This document shows, piece by piece, positions 1 to 8,311 of a stretch of 64,000 bases of DNA. The first letter of the stretch is position 1. The number at the start of each line of letters is the position of its first letter. This DNA comes from Belnapia sp. F-4-1. GTDB lineage: Bacteria; Pseudomonadota; Alphaproteobacteria; Acetobacterales; Acetobacteraceae. A program made the translations under genes and the position numbers. The DNA lies in assembly GCF_000802185.1 (NCBI RefSeq), contig NZ_KN676113.1, positions 1,429,505-1,493,504 on the forward strand, written 5' to 3'. The notes under the pieces are model-generated. The model made no database searches, had not been told where the DNA came from, and saw only the letters and a program-made list of their open reading frames with translations.

Positions 1-1323
1 GGCGACCGCCTCCTCCGGCGCCGCCACCACCATCGGGCGGTCGGCCGCGAGGCGCGGGGCAAGCGTGCTGAGGCGGGTACGGACGCCCCATAGCGCGCCC
101 GGGATATGCGCCTCGCGGAAGTCGATGGAGCGGGAAAGCTGGACGACCTGGGCGCCGCCCTCGGCGAGCAGGGCCGAGAGCTCGGCGGGGGTGACGGCCT
201 CCGCTCGGATGGAATCGGCCTCGGGGCAGGCCGGGCGCCAGGGGCCGGTCTCGAGCGGGCCGGTGAGGCCGTCCTCCAGCACGTAGACTTCCCACTGGCC
301 GAGCTGGCGAAGCCAGCCGCCGGCCATGCGGGCGCGGACGCCGGTGTCGTCGACGAGGATGATGCGGGCGCCGCGGACGGCGACCCATTGGTCGGTCGCC
401 TGGACGAGCTGGCCGCCGGGGGCGCTGCGGCTGCCGGCGAGGTGGCCGGCGGCGTACTCCGCCGGGTCGCGGACATCGAGGAGGTAGGTGGTCCGTGCCG
501 GGTCGGCGAGCAGCGCGGGGAGGCCAGTGCTGCGGAGCGTCCTCACCCCGGCCCGCTCGGCGAAGGCGGTGGCGCGGGCGAGCGCGGTCGGCAGGCTCTC
601 AGGCGTGCCGGGGCGGTAGCTGTCGGTGCGGCCGGTTTCGCAGGCGAAGCCGGCCAGCTCCCAGCCCATGGTGCCGTTGCGCAGCGCGACGACCTTGTTC
701 GGCAGGCCGGCGCTGCGGAGGCTCTCGGCGCCCATGATGCTGCGGGTGCGGCCGGCGCAATTCACCACGATCGTCGTCTGCGGGTCGGGGGCGATGTCGC
801 CGATGCGGTAGACCAGTTCGCCGCCCGGCACGTCGATGGCGCCGGGGATGGACATGCGGCGGAACTCCTCCATGGGGCGGCTGTCGAGGATGACCATGCG
901 CTCGCCGCCCTCGCGCATCGCCTGCAGCTCGGCCGGGTCGATGGAGGGGGTGTGGTAGTGGTGCTCCACCCATTCGCCGAAGGCCTTGGAGGGCACGTTG
1001 ACGCCGGAGAAGAGGACGTAGCCGGCGGCCTCCCAGGCCGGGGTGCCGCCCTCCATGACCGAGACGTCGGTGCAGCCGATGCCCTCCAGGTAGGCGGCGA
1101 GGCGCTCGGCGAGGCCACCCTCGCCCCCATCGACGCAGGCGATGCGGGTGGCGAGGCGGGGGAGGATGGCGCGCGCCCGCAGCTCGGCGCGGGAAAGGCC
1201 GCAGGGATTGGCCCAGAACAGGTGGGAGCGGCCGAACTCGCCATCCTCCCGCGCATCGAGGATGGCAAGCTCCTGCCCGTCGCCGATCCAGGATTTGAGG
1301 GTGGCGGGGGTGATCGTCCTCAT
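1..1323 (-). CDS. Multidomain rhodanese-like sulfurtransferase (3' end outside window)
   Basis: The reading frame is open from an ATG at 1323 to the left edge, so about 441 residues are present and the C-terminus is missing. At least four rhodanese-like modules follow each other, beginning at about residues 5, 130, 265 and 375. Only the second module shows a canonical active-site loop (NCAGRTRS, Cys near residue 189). The third has VDDTGVRA in the equivalent place, so it is probably structural. Rhodaneses carry persulfide sulfur on that cysteine, and tandem inactive modules usually serve scaffolding or binding. The substrate cannot be told from sequence. The gene is divergent from rlmB with a spacer of about 190 bp. 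Confidence 0.85.
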   Translation of the reverse strand, partial: MRTITPATLKSWIGDGQELAILDAREDGEFGRSHLFWANPCGLSRAELRARAILPRLATRIACVDGGEGGLAERLAAYLEGIGCTDVSVMEGGTPAWEAAGYVLFSGVNVPSKAFGEWVEHHYHTPSIDPAELQAMREGGERMVILDSRPMEEFRRMSIPGAIDVPGGELVYRIGDIAPDPQTTIVVNCAGRTRSIMGAESLRSAGLPNKVVALRNGTMGWELAGFACETGRTDSYRPGTPESLPTALARATAFAERAGVRTLRSTGLPALLADPARTTYLLDVRDPAEYAAGHLAGSRSAPGGQLVQATDQWVAVRGARIILVDDTGVRARMAGGWLRQLGQWEVYVLEDGLTGPLETGPWRPACPEADSIRAEAVTPAELSALLAEGGAQVVQLSRSIDFREAHIPGALWGVRTRLSTLAPRLAADRPMVVAAPEEAVA

Positions 1324-1342
1324 GCGCGGAGTCCCATATGTG

Positions 1343-1361
1343 ATGGAGGCTTCGCCTCCAT
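1343..1361. promoter_or_regulatory. Hairpin in the rhodanese 5' leader
   Basis: An 8-bp perfect inverted repeat (ATGGAGGC / GCCTCCAT) encloses a 3-nt loop 19 bp upstream of the rhodanese ATG. On the minus-strand transcript it would lie in the leader just before the ribosome-binding region. The stem is directly visible; a regulatory role is inference. Confidence 0.3.
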
Positions 1362-1516
1362 GGCGGCACCGGCCTGCTCCCCCACCCGGCCGCCCCCTCG
1401 GGCAGGACGGTCATGGGTGGCCGGTCGGAGAGCGGGCCTCGGCCGAAGCGTTTCCCGCGGCGAAGGGTATGGCGCGGAGGAGTGGACAGCAACACGGGCG
1501 CGGGCCAAATGAGCCC

Positions 1517-2296
1517 ATGCGTCGATCGAGCCAGACCCCGCCTGCCCCCCGCCGTCCGCCCCAGCCGGAGGCACGTGGGGGAGCCGGCGGCCTCTGGCTC
1601 CACGGGCTGCACGCTGTGGCGGCGGCGCTCGCCAACCCGGCGCGGCGGCTCAAGCGCCTTCTGGTGACGGAGGATGCGGAGGCGGCGCTGGCAGCGCGGC
1701 TCGACGGGCGCTGGCGGGTGGCGCCGGAGCGGGTGGAACGCGGGCGCTTCGCCACCTTCCTGCCGGAGGATGCGGTGCACCAGGGTGCGGCGCTGCTGGT
1801 GGAGCCGCTGCCGAACCTGACCCTCGACCGGGCGGTGGAGCATGGCACCGGGCCGGTGCTGGTGCTCGACCAGGTGACGGACCCCAGGAACATCGGCGCG
1901 ATCCTGCGCTCGGCCGCGGCCTTCGGCGCCTCGGCACTGGTGATGCAGGACCGGCACGCGCCGCCGGAGACGGGGGCGCTGGCGCGGGCCGCCTCCGGCG
2001 CGCTCGAGATTGTGCCGGTGGTGCGCGTCGTGAACCTCGCCCGAGCGCTCGACGAGCTGAAGAAGGCGGGGCTCTGGGTCGTCGGGCTGGCGGGCGAGGC
2101 GCCGGTGACGCTGGCGCAGTCGGGCCTTGGCGGGCGGCGGGTGGCGCTGGTGCTCGGTGCCGAGGGCGACGGGATGCGGCGGCTGACACGGGAAGGCTGC
2201 GACGAGCTTTGCCGCCTGCCCATCGCGCCGGAGATGGAGAGCCTCAACGTTTCCGCCGCGGCGGCGGTGGCGCTCTACGAATTGGGCCGGAAATAA
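1517..2296 (+). CDS. rlmB: 23S rRNA (guanosine-2'-O-)-methyltransferase RlmB-type SPOUT enzyme
   Basis: A TrmH/RlmB-family SPOUT methyltransferase of 259 residues that would methylate ribose of a 23S rRNA guanosine using SAM. After a basic Pro/Arg-rich N-terminus, a substrate-binding domain (about 25-100) starts with LWLHGLHAVAAAL. The knotted catalytic domain then carries motif 1 (DQVTDPRNIGAILRSA, about 118-133), motif 2 (LVLGAEGDGMR, about 211-221) and motif 3 (PEMESLNVSAAAA, about 238-250). ATG 1517 is preferred because residues encoded further upstream have no family resemblance. The rlmB assignment over a generic TrmH-family name rests on the N-terminal domain and overall length. Confidence 0.88.
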   Translation: MRRSSQTPPAPRRPPQPEARGGAGGLWLHGLHAVAAALANPARRLKRLLVTEDAEAALAARLDGRWRVAPERVERGRFATFLPEDAVHQGAALLVEPLPNLTLDRAVEHGTGPVLVLDQVTDPRNIGAILRSAAAFGASALVMQDRHAPPETGALARAASGALEIVPVVRVVNLARALDELKKAGLWVVGLAGEAPVTLAQSGLGGRRVALVLGAEGDGMRRLTREGCDELCRLPIAPEMESLNVSAAAAVALYELGRK

Positions 2297-2310
2297 AACG
2301 GAGGAAGGCG

Positions 2311-3075
2311 ATGGGCGCGGCGGCGGAGGCGATTCTCGAGGCGGGACGGGCGCGGCGGGTGCTGGCGCCGCTCGGCGCCGCGGCACCCGGCACCGAGGCC
2401 GAGGGCTATGCGGTGCAGCGCGAGGTGGCGGAGGCCTTGGGCGCCCTGCCCCCGGCCGGCTTCAAGATCGGCGCGACGACGCGGAAGATGCAGGAGTATC
2501 TCGGCCTCGGCGGGCCGGCCGCGGGCTTCGTCACGGCGGCGAGCGTCAATCCGAGCGGGACGGAGTTCCGATTCGCGGATTTCGTCGCTCCCGGCGTCGA
2601 ATGCGAGATCGGGGTGCGGCTCGGGCGCGACCTGCCGGCCGGGCCCTGCACCCGGGCGCAGGCGGCGGAGGCGGTGGCGGAGCTGTTCCCGGCCATCGAA
2701 ATCGTCGAGCGGCGCTATGGCGACCTCGTGGAGCTGGGGACGCCGACGCTGATCGCCGACCGGGTCTTCCATGCCTCGGGCGTGATCGGGGCGCCAATTG
2801 CGGGCTGGCGGGGGATCGACCTCGCGGCGGTGCGCGGCCGCTTCCATGTCGGCGGGCAGGTGGTGGCGGAGGGGCATGGGCGGGAGCTGCTCGGCCATCC
2901 GCTGGAGGCGCTGGCCTGGCTGGCGGGCTCCGGCGCGGCCCGGGCCTTCGGCGGGTTGCGGGCGGGGCAGGTGGTCTGGCTCGGCTCGGTGACGCTGCCG
3001 GTCTGGCTGGAGGGTCCCTGCGAGGTCGTCGCCGATTTCGAGGGGCTGGGCGAGGCGCGGCTCCGCCTGACGTGA
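2311..3075 (+). CDS. 2-keto-4-pentenoate hydratase / fumarylacetoacetate hydrolase-fold enzyme
   Basis: This 254-residue protein looks like the MhpD/hydratase branch of the FAH superfamily. These enzymes add water to, or decarboxylate, 2-oxo acids in aromatic meta-cleavage and related pathways. Family features are the GFKIGATT stretch near residue 50, the acidic metal site around VECEIGVRLGRDL (about 95) with IEIVERRY (about 130), and GSVTLPVWLEGP near the C-terminus. ATG 2311 is supported by a gaggaag Shine-Dalgarno 5-10 nt upstream. It begins 14 bp after rlmB and is probably co-transcribed with it. No other meta-cleavage genes are nearby, so the substrate is unknown. Confidence 0.82.
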   Translation: MGAAAEAILEAGRARRVLAPLGAAAPGTEAEGYAVQREVAEALGALPPAGFKIGATTRKMQEYLGLGGPAAGFVTAASVNPSGTEFRFADFVAPGVECEIGVRLGRDLPAGPCTRAQAAEAVAELFPAIEIVERRYGDLVELGTPTLIADRVFHASGVIGAPIAGWRGIDLAAVRGRFHVGGQVVAEGHGRELLGHPLEALAWLAGSGAARAFGGLRAGQVVWLGSVTLPVWLEGPCEVVADFEGLGEARLRLT

Positions 3076-3121
3076 TGCCGGTGGCAAGGGGCGGTTAACC
3101 AGGGTGGGGCATGATGACGGT

Positions 3122-3137
3122 GCCGCCATGTGGCGGC
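3122..3137. terminator. GC hairpin after the hydratase gene
   Basis: GCCGCC and GGCGGC form a perfect 6-bp stem with a 4-nt loop 46 bp beyond the hydratase stop codon. No T-run follows, so this is at best a weak or Rho-assisted terminator; it could also be a leader structure for the small gene at 3184. Confidence 0.3.
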
Positions 3138-3183
3138 GTAGTAGTGGCTTCCGCCAGGACGGCGACAGGGATCGGGAAACCCC

Positions 3184-3411
3184 ATGCCGCCCGCCGACTG
3201 GAATCTGCTGACCGACGACCTGCAACTCGCCCTCTCGCGCGAGGCGCTGCGTCGTGCCACCGAAACCCTGGCCGAACACGCCAGGCTCCTCGCCCTGGAG
3301 ATGGAACACGGCACGCTGACCGATCGTGGCGGGCCGGAGGCGCTGCGCCTCTTCGCCGCAGTCGTGACGGCGACCAGCCAGGATGCCTTCGGGCCCATCG
3401 GCCATGCTTGA
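3184..3411 (+). CDS. Small conserved-looking hypothetical protein
   Basis: This 75-residue protein is largely alpha-helical by composition (LALSREALRRATETLAEHAR) and has no cysteine or signal peptide. I do not recognise a family. It stands alone between the hydratase and the LysE-type exporter, with gaps of about 108 and 52 bp and a hairpin upstream. Codon use matches the neighbours, and amphipathic spacing of Leu/Ala against Arg/Glu supports real coding. It could be a small regulator or adaptor, but nothing in the sequence proves this. Confidence 0.55.
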   Translation: MPPADWNLLTDDLQLALSREALRRATETLAEHARLLALEMEHGTLTDRGGPEALRLFAAVVTATSQDAFGPIGHA

Positions 3412-3463
3412 GCCGGAGCGCGGGCCGGACTAAGCGGCTGGGGCCATTGCTGCCCGAGGACCC

Positions 3464-4054
3464 ATGGTTGACCCGCTGCTCTTCGCCCTTGCCGTGCTCG
3501 CCGTGCTGGCGACGCCCGGGCCGACCAATACGCTGCTGGCGACCTCGGGGGCGATGGTGGGCCTGCGCCGCTCCCTGGCGCTCGTGCCGGCGGAGGCGGC
3601 GGGGTACTGCATCGCCATCCTGACGCTCGGGCTGGTGCTGGGGCCGGTGATGGCCGGGCAGCCGCTGCTGGCGGCGGCGCTGCGGGCCGCGGTCGGCGCC
3701 TATCTGCTGGTGCTGGCCTGGCGCCTGTGGCGGCAGGGCGCCAAGGGGATGGTCGGCACGGTGGCCGGGGCAGGGCTGGTGCGGCCGGGGCAGTTGTTCG
3801 TCACCACCCTGCTCAATCCGAAGGCGATCGTCTTCGCGCTCGGCATCCTGCCCTTCGGCAAGGTGCCGGTGCTGCCCTACATGCTCGGCTTCGTCGCGTT
3901 GCTGGCCTCGGTGGCGGTGGCGTGGATCGGGCTCGGCGCGGTGCTGGGGCAGGCGGCGGCGCGGCGGGGCATCGCCGGGGTGGTGCCGCGGGTCGGGGCG
4001 ACGGCGGTGGCGGGGTTCGGCATGCTGCTGCTGGTCGGGCCGCTGCTGCGGTAG
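3464..4054 (+). CDS. LysE family translocator
   Basis: This is a 196-residue polytopic inner-membrane protein of the LysE/RhtB exporter family, which exports amino acids or related small molecules by proton exchange. The N-terminus carries the family signature of a hydrophobic helix followed by ATPGPTNTLLATSGAMVGLRR (residues 17-37 region, Gly/Pro motif). About six hydrophobic segments follow, and LLNPKAIVFALGILPF near the middle is the second conserved LysE stretch. Start ATG 3464 directly precedes the first helix. It is convergent with the zinc-ribbon gene, whose stop lies 3 bp away. The substrate is not predictable. Confidence 0.88.
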   Translation: MVDPLLFALAVLAVLATPGPTNTLLATSGAMVGLRRSLALVPAEAAGYCIAILTLGLVLGPVMAGQPLLAAALRAAVGAYLLVLAWRLWRQGAKGMVGTVAGAGLVRPGQLFVTTLLNPKAIVFALGILPFGKVPVLPYMLGFVALLASVAVAWIGLGAVLGQAAARRGIAGVVPRVGATAVAGFGMLLLVGPLLR

Positions 4055-4057
4055 GGG

Positions 4058-4441
4058 TCAGGCCTTGCCGAGCAGCACGTAGAGGCGCGCGGCCGGGGGC
4101 CAGGCGGCGGTGATCGGCGCCTGATAGGCCAGGAGCGCGGTGGCGAGGCCGGCCAGCGCCAGGGCGGAGGCGGCCCAGGCGGCGGCAAGGGCGAGGCCAG
4201 GACGGCGCGACGGGCGGGGCGGGTCGATCGGCTGGTGAGCGCGGTGCTGGGCCGGAATCGGCGGCGGCACGGGACGCGGGGGCTCGGGTTCCGGTGCCGG
4301 CTCGGGCGCGGGTGGCGGCGGCGCTTCGGCCTCCTCGCGCCATTCGTGCCGGCATTTCACGCAGCGCAGCAGGCGGCCGCCGGCGATCAACCTCTCGGGG
4401 ACATCGTAGGCGGCCTGGCACTGGGGGCAGAGGATGCGCAT
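4058..4441 (-). CDS. MJ0042-type zinc-ribbon protein with one membrane helix
   Basis: This 127-residue protein starts with an MJ0042/zinc-ribbon_5 module (MRILCPQCQAAYDV, then CVKCRHEW), giving two CxxC knuckles that should bind one zinc. A Pro/Glu-rich linker (about 45-80) follows, then one hydrophobic helix near residues 90-112. Such proteins are common next to ftsE in alphaproteobacteria, but their role is undefined. The gene is divergent from ftsE, and the 90-bp gap must hold both promoters. The start at 4441 puts the zinc ribbon exactly at the N-terminus; more upstream starts would run into ftsE antisense. Confidence 0.8.
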   Translation of the reverse strand: MRILCPQCQAAYDVPERLIAGGRLLRCVKCRHEWREEAEAPPPPAPEPAPEPEPPRPVPPPIPAQHRAHQPIDPPRPSRRPGLALAAAWAASALALAGLATALLAYQAPITAAWPPAARLYVLLGKA

Positions 4442-4531
4442 CGGGGCCGTAATGTGCGGCCCCCCTGCCCGCGCCGCAAGCGCCCGTACGGGCCTTGGCG
4501 CGCCGCCTCGCCGGCGGCATTGTCCGGCCCC

Positions 4532-5189
<658 letters not shown>

Positions 5190-5197
<8 letters not shown>

Positions 5198-6086
5198 ACC
5201 GCCAAGGGTGAGGCGCAGCCGGGGGCGGGATCCGCTCGGGCTGCGGCGGGCGCTGTCGGACCGGTTGCTGCCGGCACTGGTCGCGGCGATGGCGCTGCTG
5301 GCCGCGCTCGCCCTGGCCGGGGCGCAGGGCGCGGCGGAGCTGACGGCGCGGTGGGAGACAGGCGCCGCAGCGGCGGTCACGGTGCAGCTGCCGCCGGGCG
5401 CGGCCTCGGGCGGACGGCTGGAGCGGGCGCTGGCGGCACTCGAGGCGCTGCCGGAGGTGGCCGGGGCGCGGCTGATGAGCGAGGCGCGGATGCAGGCGCT
5501 GCTGCGGCCCTGGCTCGGCGAGGCGCCAGCCGTCGCGCTGCCGCTGGTCATCGAGCTGCGGCTGGCCGAGTTGCCGGCCTCGCCCGAGGCGCTGGCGGAG
5601 CAGATCGCGGCGGCGGTGCCGGGCGGCGTCGTCGAGTCGCATGGCGTCTGGGTGGCGCGGCTGGTGGCGCTGGCGCGGAGCCTGCAGGCAGTGGCGCTCG
5701 CGGCGCTGGTGCTGGTGGCGGGGATCGCGGCGGCGGTGGTCGCGGTAGCGGTGCGGGCGGGGATCGCGGCGCGGCGGGCGGCGATCGCCCTGCTGCACGA
5801 CATGGGCGCGACGGATGCCGACATCGCCGGGCGCTTCGCCGGGCGGGCCGGGCTGCTGGTGGGCACCGGGGCGCTGCTCGGGACGCTGCTGGCGGCGCCG
5901 GTGCTGGCGGGCTTCGCCGACCTGGCCGCGCCGCTGCTCGGGCGGGTGCCGGCCGGGTCGCTGGCGGGGCTGCCCTGGGAGAGCGTACCCTGGGGGGCGC
6001 TCGCCCTGCTGCCGCTGCTCGGCGCGGCGCTCGGCTGGCTGACGGCGCAGGCGACGGTGCGGCGCTGGCTGCGGCGGCTGCCGTGA
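5190..6086 (+). CDS. ftsX: Cell division permease FtsX
   Basis: This 298-residue membrane partner of FtsE has a cytoplasmic Arg-rich N-terminus and a first transmembrane helix at about 28-46. A periplasmic domain (about 50-160) follows, then three C-terminal helices. The architecture matches FtsX: one helix, an extracytoplasmic loop, then three helices with the conserved cytoplasmic RRAAIALLHDMGATDADIA stretch after the second helix. The periplasmic loop would contact an amidase or EnvC-type activator, which is not encoded here. The start overlaps ftsE by 8 bp and the stop overlaps the next gene as GTGA. Confidence 0.88.
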
Positions 6087-6700
6087 GCGGCGGGCGGCGC
6101 CGGCGGCGCTGGCTGGTGCTGGCGCCGGTGCTGGGCTTCGCCCTGCTGGCGCTCGGCTTCGGCGGGTTCCTGGTCATGGTCTCGCATGGGCCGGGCGAGC
6201 CGGAGCGGCACACCGATGGCATCGCCGTGCTGACCGGCGGGGCGGAGCGGGTGGAGACCGGCCTGCATCTGCTGCGCGAGGGGCGGGCAGAGCATCTGCT
6301 CGTGTCCGGTGTGCATCCGCAGGTGACGCTGGCCGATCTGGCGCGGCTGGCGGCGCTGGAGCCGGAGGCGCTGGGCGAGCGCGTCAGCCTCGGACCGCGG
6401 GCGACGACGACCCGCGGCAATGCCGCCGAGATCGCCGATTGGGCACGGGCCACGGGCATCCGCTCCCTGCGGGTGGTGACGGCGGGGTATCACATGCCGC
6501 GGGCGCTGCTGGAGCTGCGGCGGCGCCTGCCGGAGGTGGAGCTGGTCGCCCATCCGGTGGTGCCGGCCCGGCTGCGCGACCCGGCGGCGGGCGGGCGGGC
6601 GCGAACCTGGTCGTTGCTGGTGGGCGAGTATCTGAAATTGCTCGCCGCCTGGGCCGGTCTGCCCTACTGGCTCGGCCTTCCCCTGGATCCGCCGCGATGA
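6083..6700 (+). CDS. YdcF/SanA-type DUF218 envelope protein
   Basis: This 205-residue protein has a basic N-terminus and a single membrane anchor (about 9-30), followed by a DUF218 domain exposed to the periplasm. Characteristic DUF218 stretches are GIAVLTGGAERVETGLHLL, HLLVSGV, and TTTRGNAAEIADWA followed by VVTAGYHMPRAL. SanA/ElyC/YdcF proteins are linked to envelope integrity and peptidoglycan precursor handling, but the chemistry is unresolved. The GTG start at 6083 overlaps the ftsX stop (GTGA) and the stop overlaps plsC (ATGA), so it is translationally coupled on both sides. Confidence 0.85.
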   Translation: MSGGRRRRRWLVLAPVLGFALLALGFGGFLVMVSHGPGEPERHTDGIAVLTGGAERVETGLHLLREGRAEHLLVSGVHPQVTLADLARLAALEPEALGERVSLGPRATTTRGNAAEIADWARATGIRSLRVVTAGYHMPRALLELRRRLPEVELVAHPVVPARLRDPAAGGRARTWSLLVGEYLKLLAAWAGLPYWLGLPLDPPR

Positions 6701-7455
6701 CCTGGCTTCGTTCCGTCCTGTTCAACCTTGCCTTCTTCACCAGCACGGCGATGGTCGCCGTGCTGGCCACGCCTGTCTTGCTGGCGCCGGGCCGCTGGAC
6801 CATGCCGGTGATCCGCTTCTGGGCCTGGCTGGTGGTGCAGGAGCTGCGGCTGATCTGCGGCATCCGCCTGCATGTGACCGGGCAGGAGTACCTGCCGCAG
6901 CAGGGGCCGGCGCTGATCGCGGCCAAGCACCAGTCGGCGCTCGACACCATTGTCTGGCTGCTGCTGGTGCCGCGCTGCTGCTACGTTCTGAAGCAGGAGC
7001 TGCTGCGCATCCCGTTCTACGGCTTCCTCGTCGCCAAGGCAGGGATGATCCCGGTGGACCGCGAGGGCGGCGGGGCGGCGATGCGGCAGCTGCTGAAGGA
7101 CGGCAAGGCGGCGATGGCGGCGGGGCGGCAGCTCGTCATCTTCCCGGAGGGGACGCGGGTGGCGCCGGGGCAGCACAGCCCCTACCAGCCGGGGATCGCG
7201 GCCCTGGCCTCGGCGACGGGGCTGCCGGTGATCCCGGTAGCGACCGACAGCGGGCGGCTCTGGGGGCGGCGGGCCTTCCGCAAGCGGCCGGGGGTGATCT
7301 CGATCTCCGTGCTGCCGCCGTTGCCGGCGGGGCTGCCACGGCCGGTGCTGATGCGCGAGCTGGAGGCCGGCATCGAGCGGGAGACGGAGCGGCTGATGGC
7401 CGCCGGGCCTGTGGATAAAGCCGTGGATGAGTTGGTGCCGACCGCTGCGCCGTGA
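6697..7455 (+). CDS. plsC: 1-acyl-sn-glycerol-3-phosphate acyltransferase
   Basis: This enzyme acylates lysophosphatidic acid to phosphatidic acid at the inner membrane. The 252-residue protein has an N-terminal hydrophobic anchor and the catalytic HX4D motif (KHQSALD, His78-Asp83). Substrate-binding motifs are VPVDREGG-like (IPVDREGGGAAM near 118) and FPEGTR (149-154). Later, LPVIPVATDSG provides the fourth conserved block. It is the last gene of the ftsE operon and starts within the previous stop codon. Its last codons contain a perfect DnaA box (7410-7418), possibly coincidental. The tail after residue 235 is not conserved in the family. Confidence 0.9.
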   Translation: MTWLRSVLFNLAFFTSTAMVAVLATPVLLAPGRWTMPVIRFWAWLVVQELRLICGIRLHVTGQEYLPQQGPALIAAKHQSALDTIVWLLLVPRCCYVLKQELLRIPFYGFLVAKAGMIPVDREGGGAAMRQLLKDGKAAMAAGRQLVIFPEGTRVAPGQHSPYQPGIAALASATGLPVIPVATDSGRLWGRRAFRKRPGVISISVLPPLPAGLPRPVLMRELEAGIERETERLMAAGPVDKAVDELVPTAAP

Positions 7456-7666
7456 GGCCAGCCAGGAGCCGCAAGCTGCTGCCCGGGCGGGGTTTTTCCA
7501 CGGATGGGGGCTGTGCAGCGCCACTCATCCACCGCACATTGCACAGGTTAAGTCATTGATATAGGTGGATATTCCGCGAGATAGCCACAAGGCGTCCCCT
7601 GGCCGCCTCCCGAGGCCCGGCAATGATTCGGGCGCAAATTGAAGGGTTTGGGAGATGTGTGGATGC
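7410..7666. promoter_or_regulatory. Cluster of DnaA-box-like 9-mers
   Basis: Six matches or near matches to the DnaA box TTATCCACA (either strand) occur in 257 bp. They are TGTGGATAA at 7410-7418 (perfect), CGTGGATGA at 7422-7430, TTTTCCACG at 7494-7502, TCATCCACC at 7525-7533, GGTGGATAT at 7564-7572 and TGTGGATGC at 7658-7666; the last five carry two mismatches each. The 7541-7575 stretch between them is AT-rich for this genome. This 266-bp interval after plsC holds no recognisable gene. It could be a DnaA titration or regulation site; an origin role is unproven. Confidence 0.4.
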
Positions 7667-7721
7667 TTTGTTCCTGGGCTTGCTGCCCGGGCGCATGAGC
7701 CACGCCTCCTGCGATCATGTC

Positions 7722-8252
7722 CTAGTCCGGGGGCAACAGGGCGGCGATGCGGTCGAGCGCGGCGTCGCGGATGCCGAGGTCGCGGAGATGGGACACCGTG
7801 TTGATGAGGTAGTCCCGATTCGCCCCCGCCTGGCCGATGCCGCGGGCAATGGCGGCGGCGGCGGCCTCCGGTGCCGGGCGGCAATAGGCGGCGTGGCGAC
7901 GGTCCGCGACATAGGTGACGGCCTGGACAACGCGGCCGCTGTCGAGCAGGCGGATGGGCAGCGGGCGGCGGGTATAGACGATCTCGCCGGCGACGTTCTC
8001 CCGCGCGTCGAGATAGGCAAGCGTCGCCTCCGCCGCCTCCGCCGCCACGGTGAAGGCGACGCCGCGGCAGGCGCCGCCGCGGTCGAGGCCGAGCACCAGG
8101 CCGGGCTGCTCCGCCGTGCCGCGGTAGTAGCGGCTGGTGAGGCAGAAGCGGCGATGGAAGCCGCGCAGCAGCGCCGGATGCCGGGCCTCGTAGGTGAAGC
8201 CGGGGCGCCAGATCAGCGAGCCATAGGCGAAGACGTGGATGGGGTCGGGCAT
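7722..8252 (-). CDS. ChaC-like gamma-glutamylcyclotransferase
   Basis: This 176-residue ChaC-family enzyme would cleave glutathione to 5-oxoproline and Cys-Gly in the cytosol. The N-terminus has the binding motif FAYGSLIWRPGF (Tyr-Gly-Ser-Leu at about 10-13), and the catalytic glutamate sits in LDARENVAGEIVY near residue 84. Length and order of motifs fit bacterial ChaC proteins. The gene is convergent with plsC and divergent from the DUF2125 gene (59-bp gap). Glutathione cyclotransferase is the best-supported activity in the family, but other gamma-glutamyl substrates cannot be excluded. Confidence 0.87.
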   Translation of the reverse strand: MPDPIHVFAYGSLIWRPGFTYEARHPALLRGFHRRFCLTSRYYRGTAEQPGLVLGLDRGGACRGVAFTVAAEAAEATLAYLDARENVAGEIVYTRRPLPIRLLDSGRVVQAVTYVADRRHAAYCRPAPEAAAAAIARGIGQAGANRDYLINTVSHLRDLGIRDAALDRIAALLPPD

Positions 8253-8311
8253 GCGGGTCCGGCGCTCGGCATTCGCGTGCCGCGTGAGGGCGCGGTATAG
8301 CGCCGGGCATC

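Noticed and set aside
106-1512. Long plus-strand open frame antisense to the rhodanese gene
   Set aside because: Its protein is Gly/Ala/Arg-rich without motifs, and the minus strand encodes a clear rhodanese. Long shadow frames are expected at this GC content.
7410-7666. Calling this region the chromosomal oriC outright
   Set aside because: No skew reversal is apparent and the usual neighbours (dnaA, hemE, parAB) are absent; kept only as a DnaA-box cluster.
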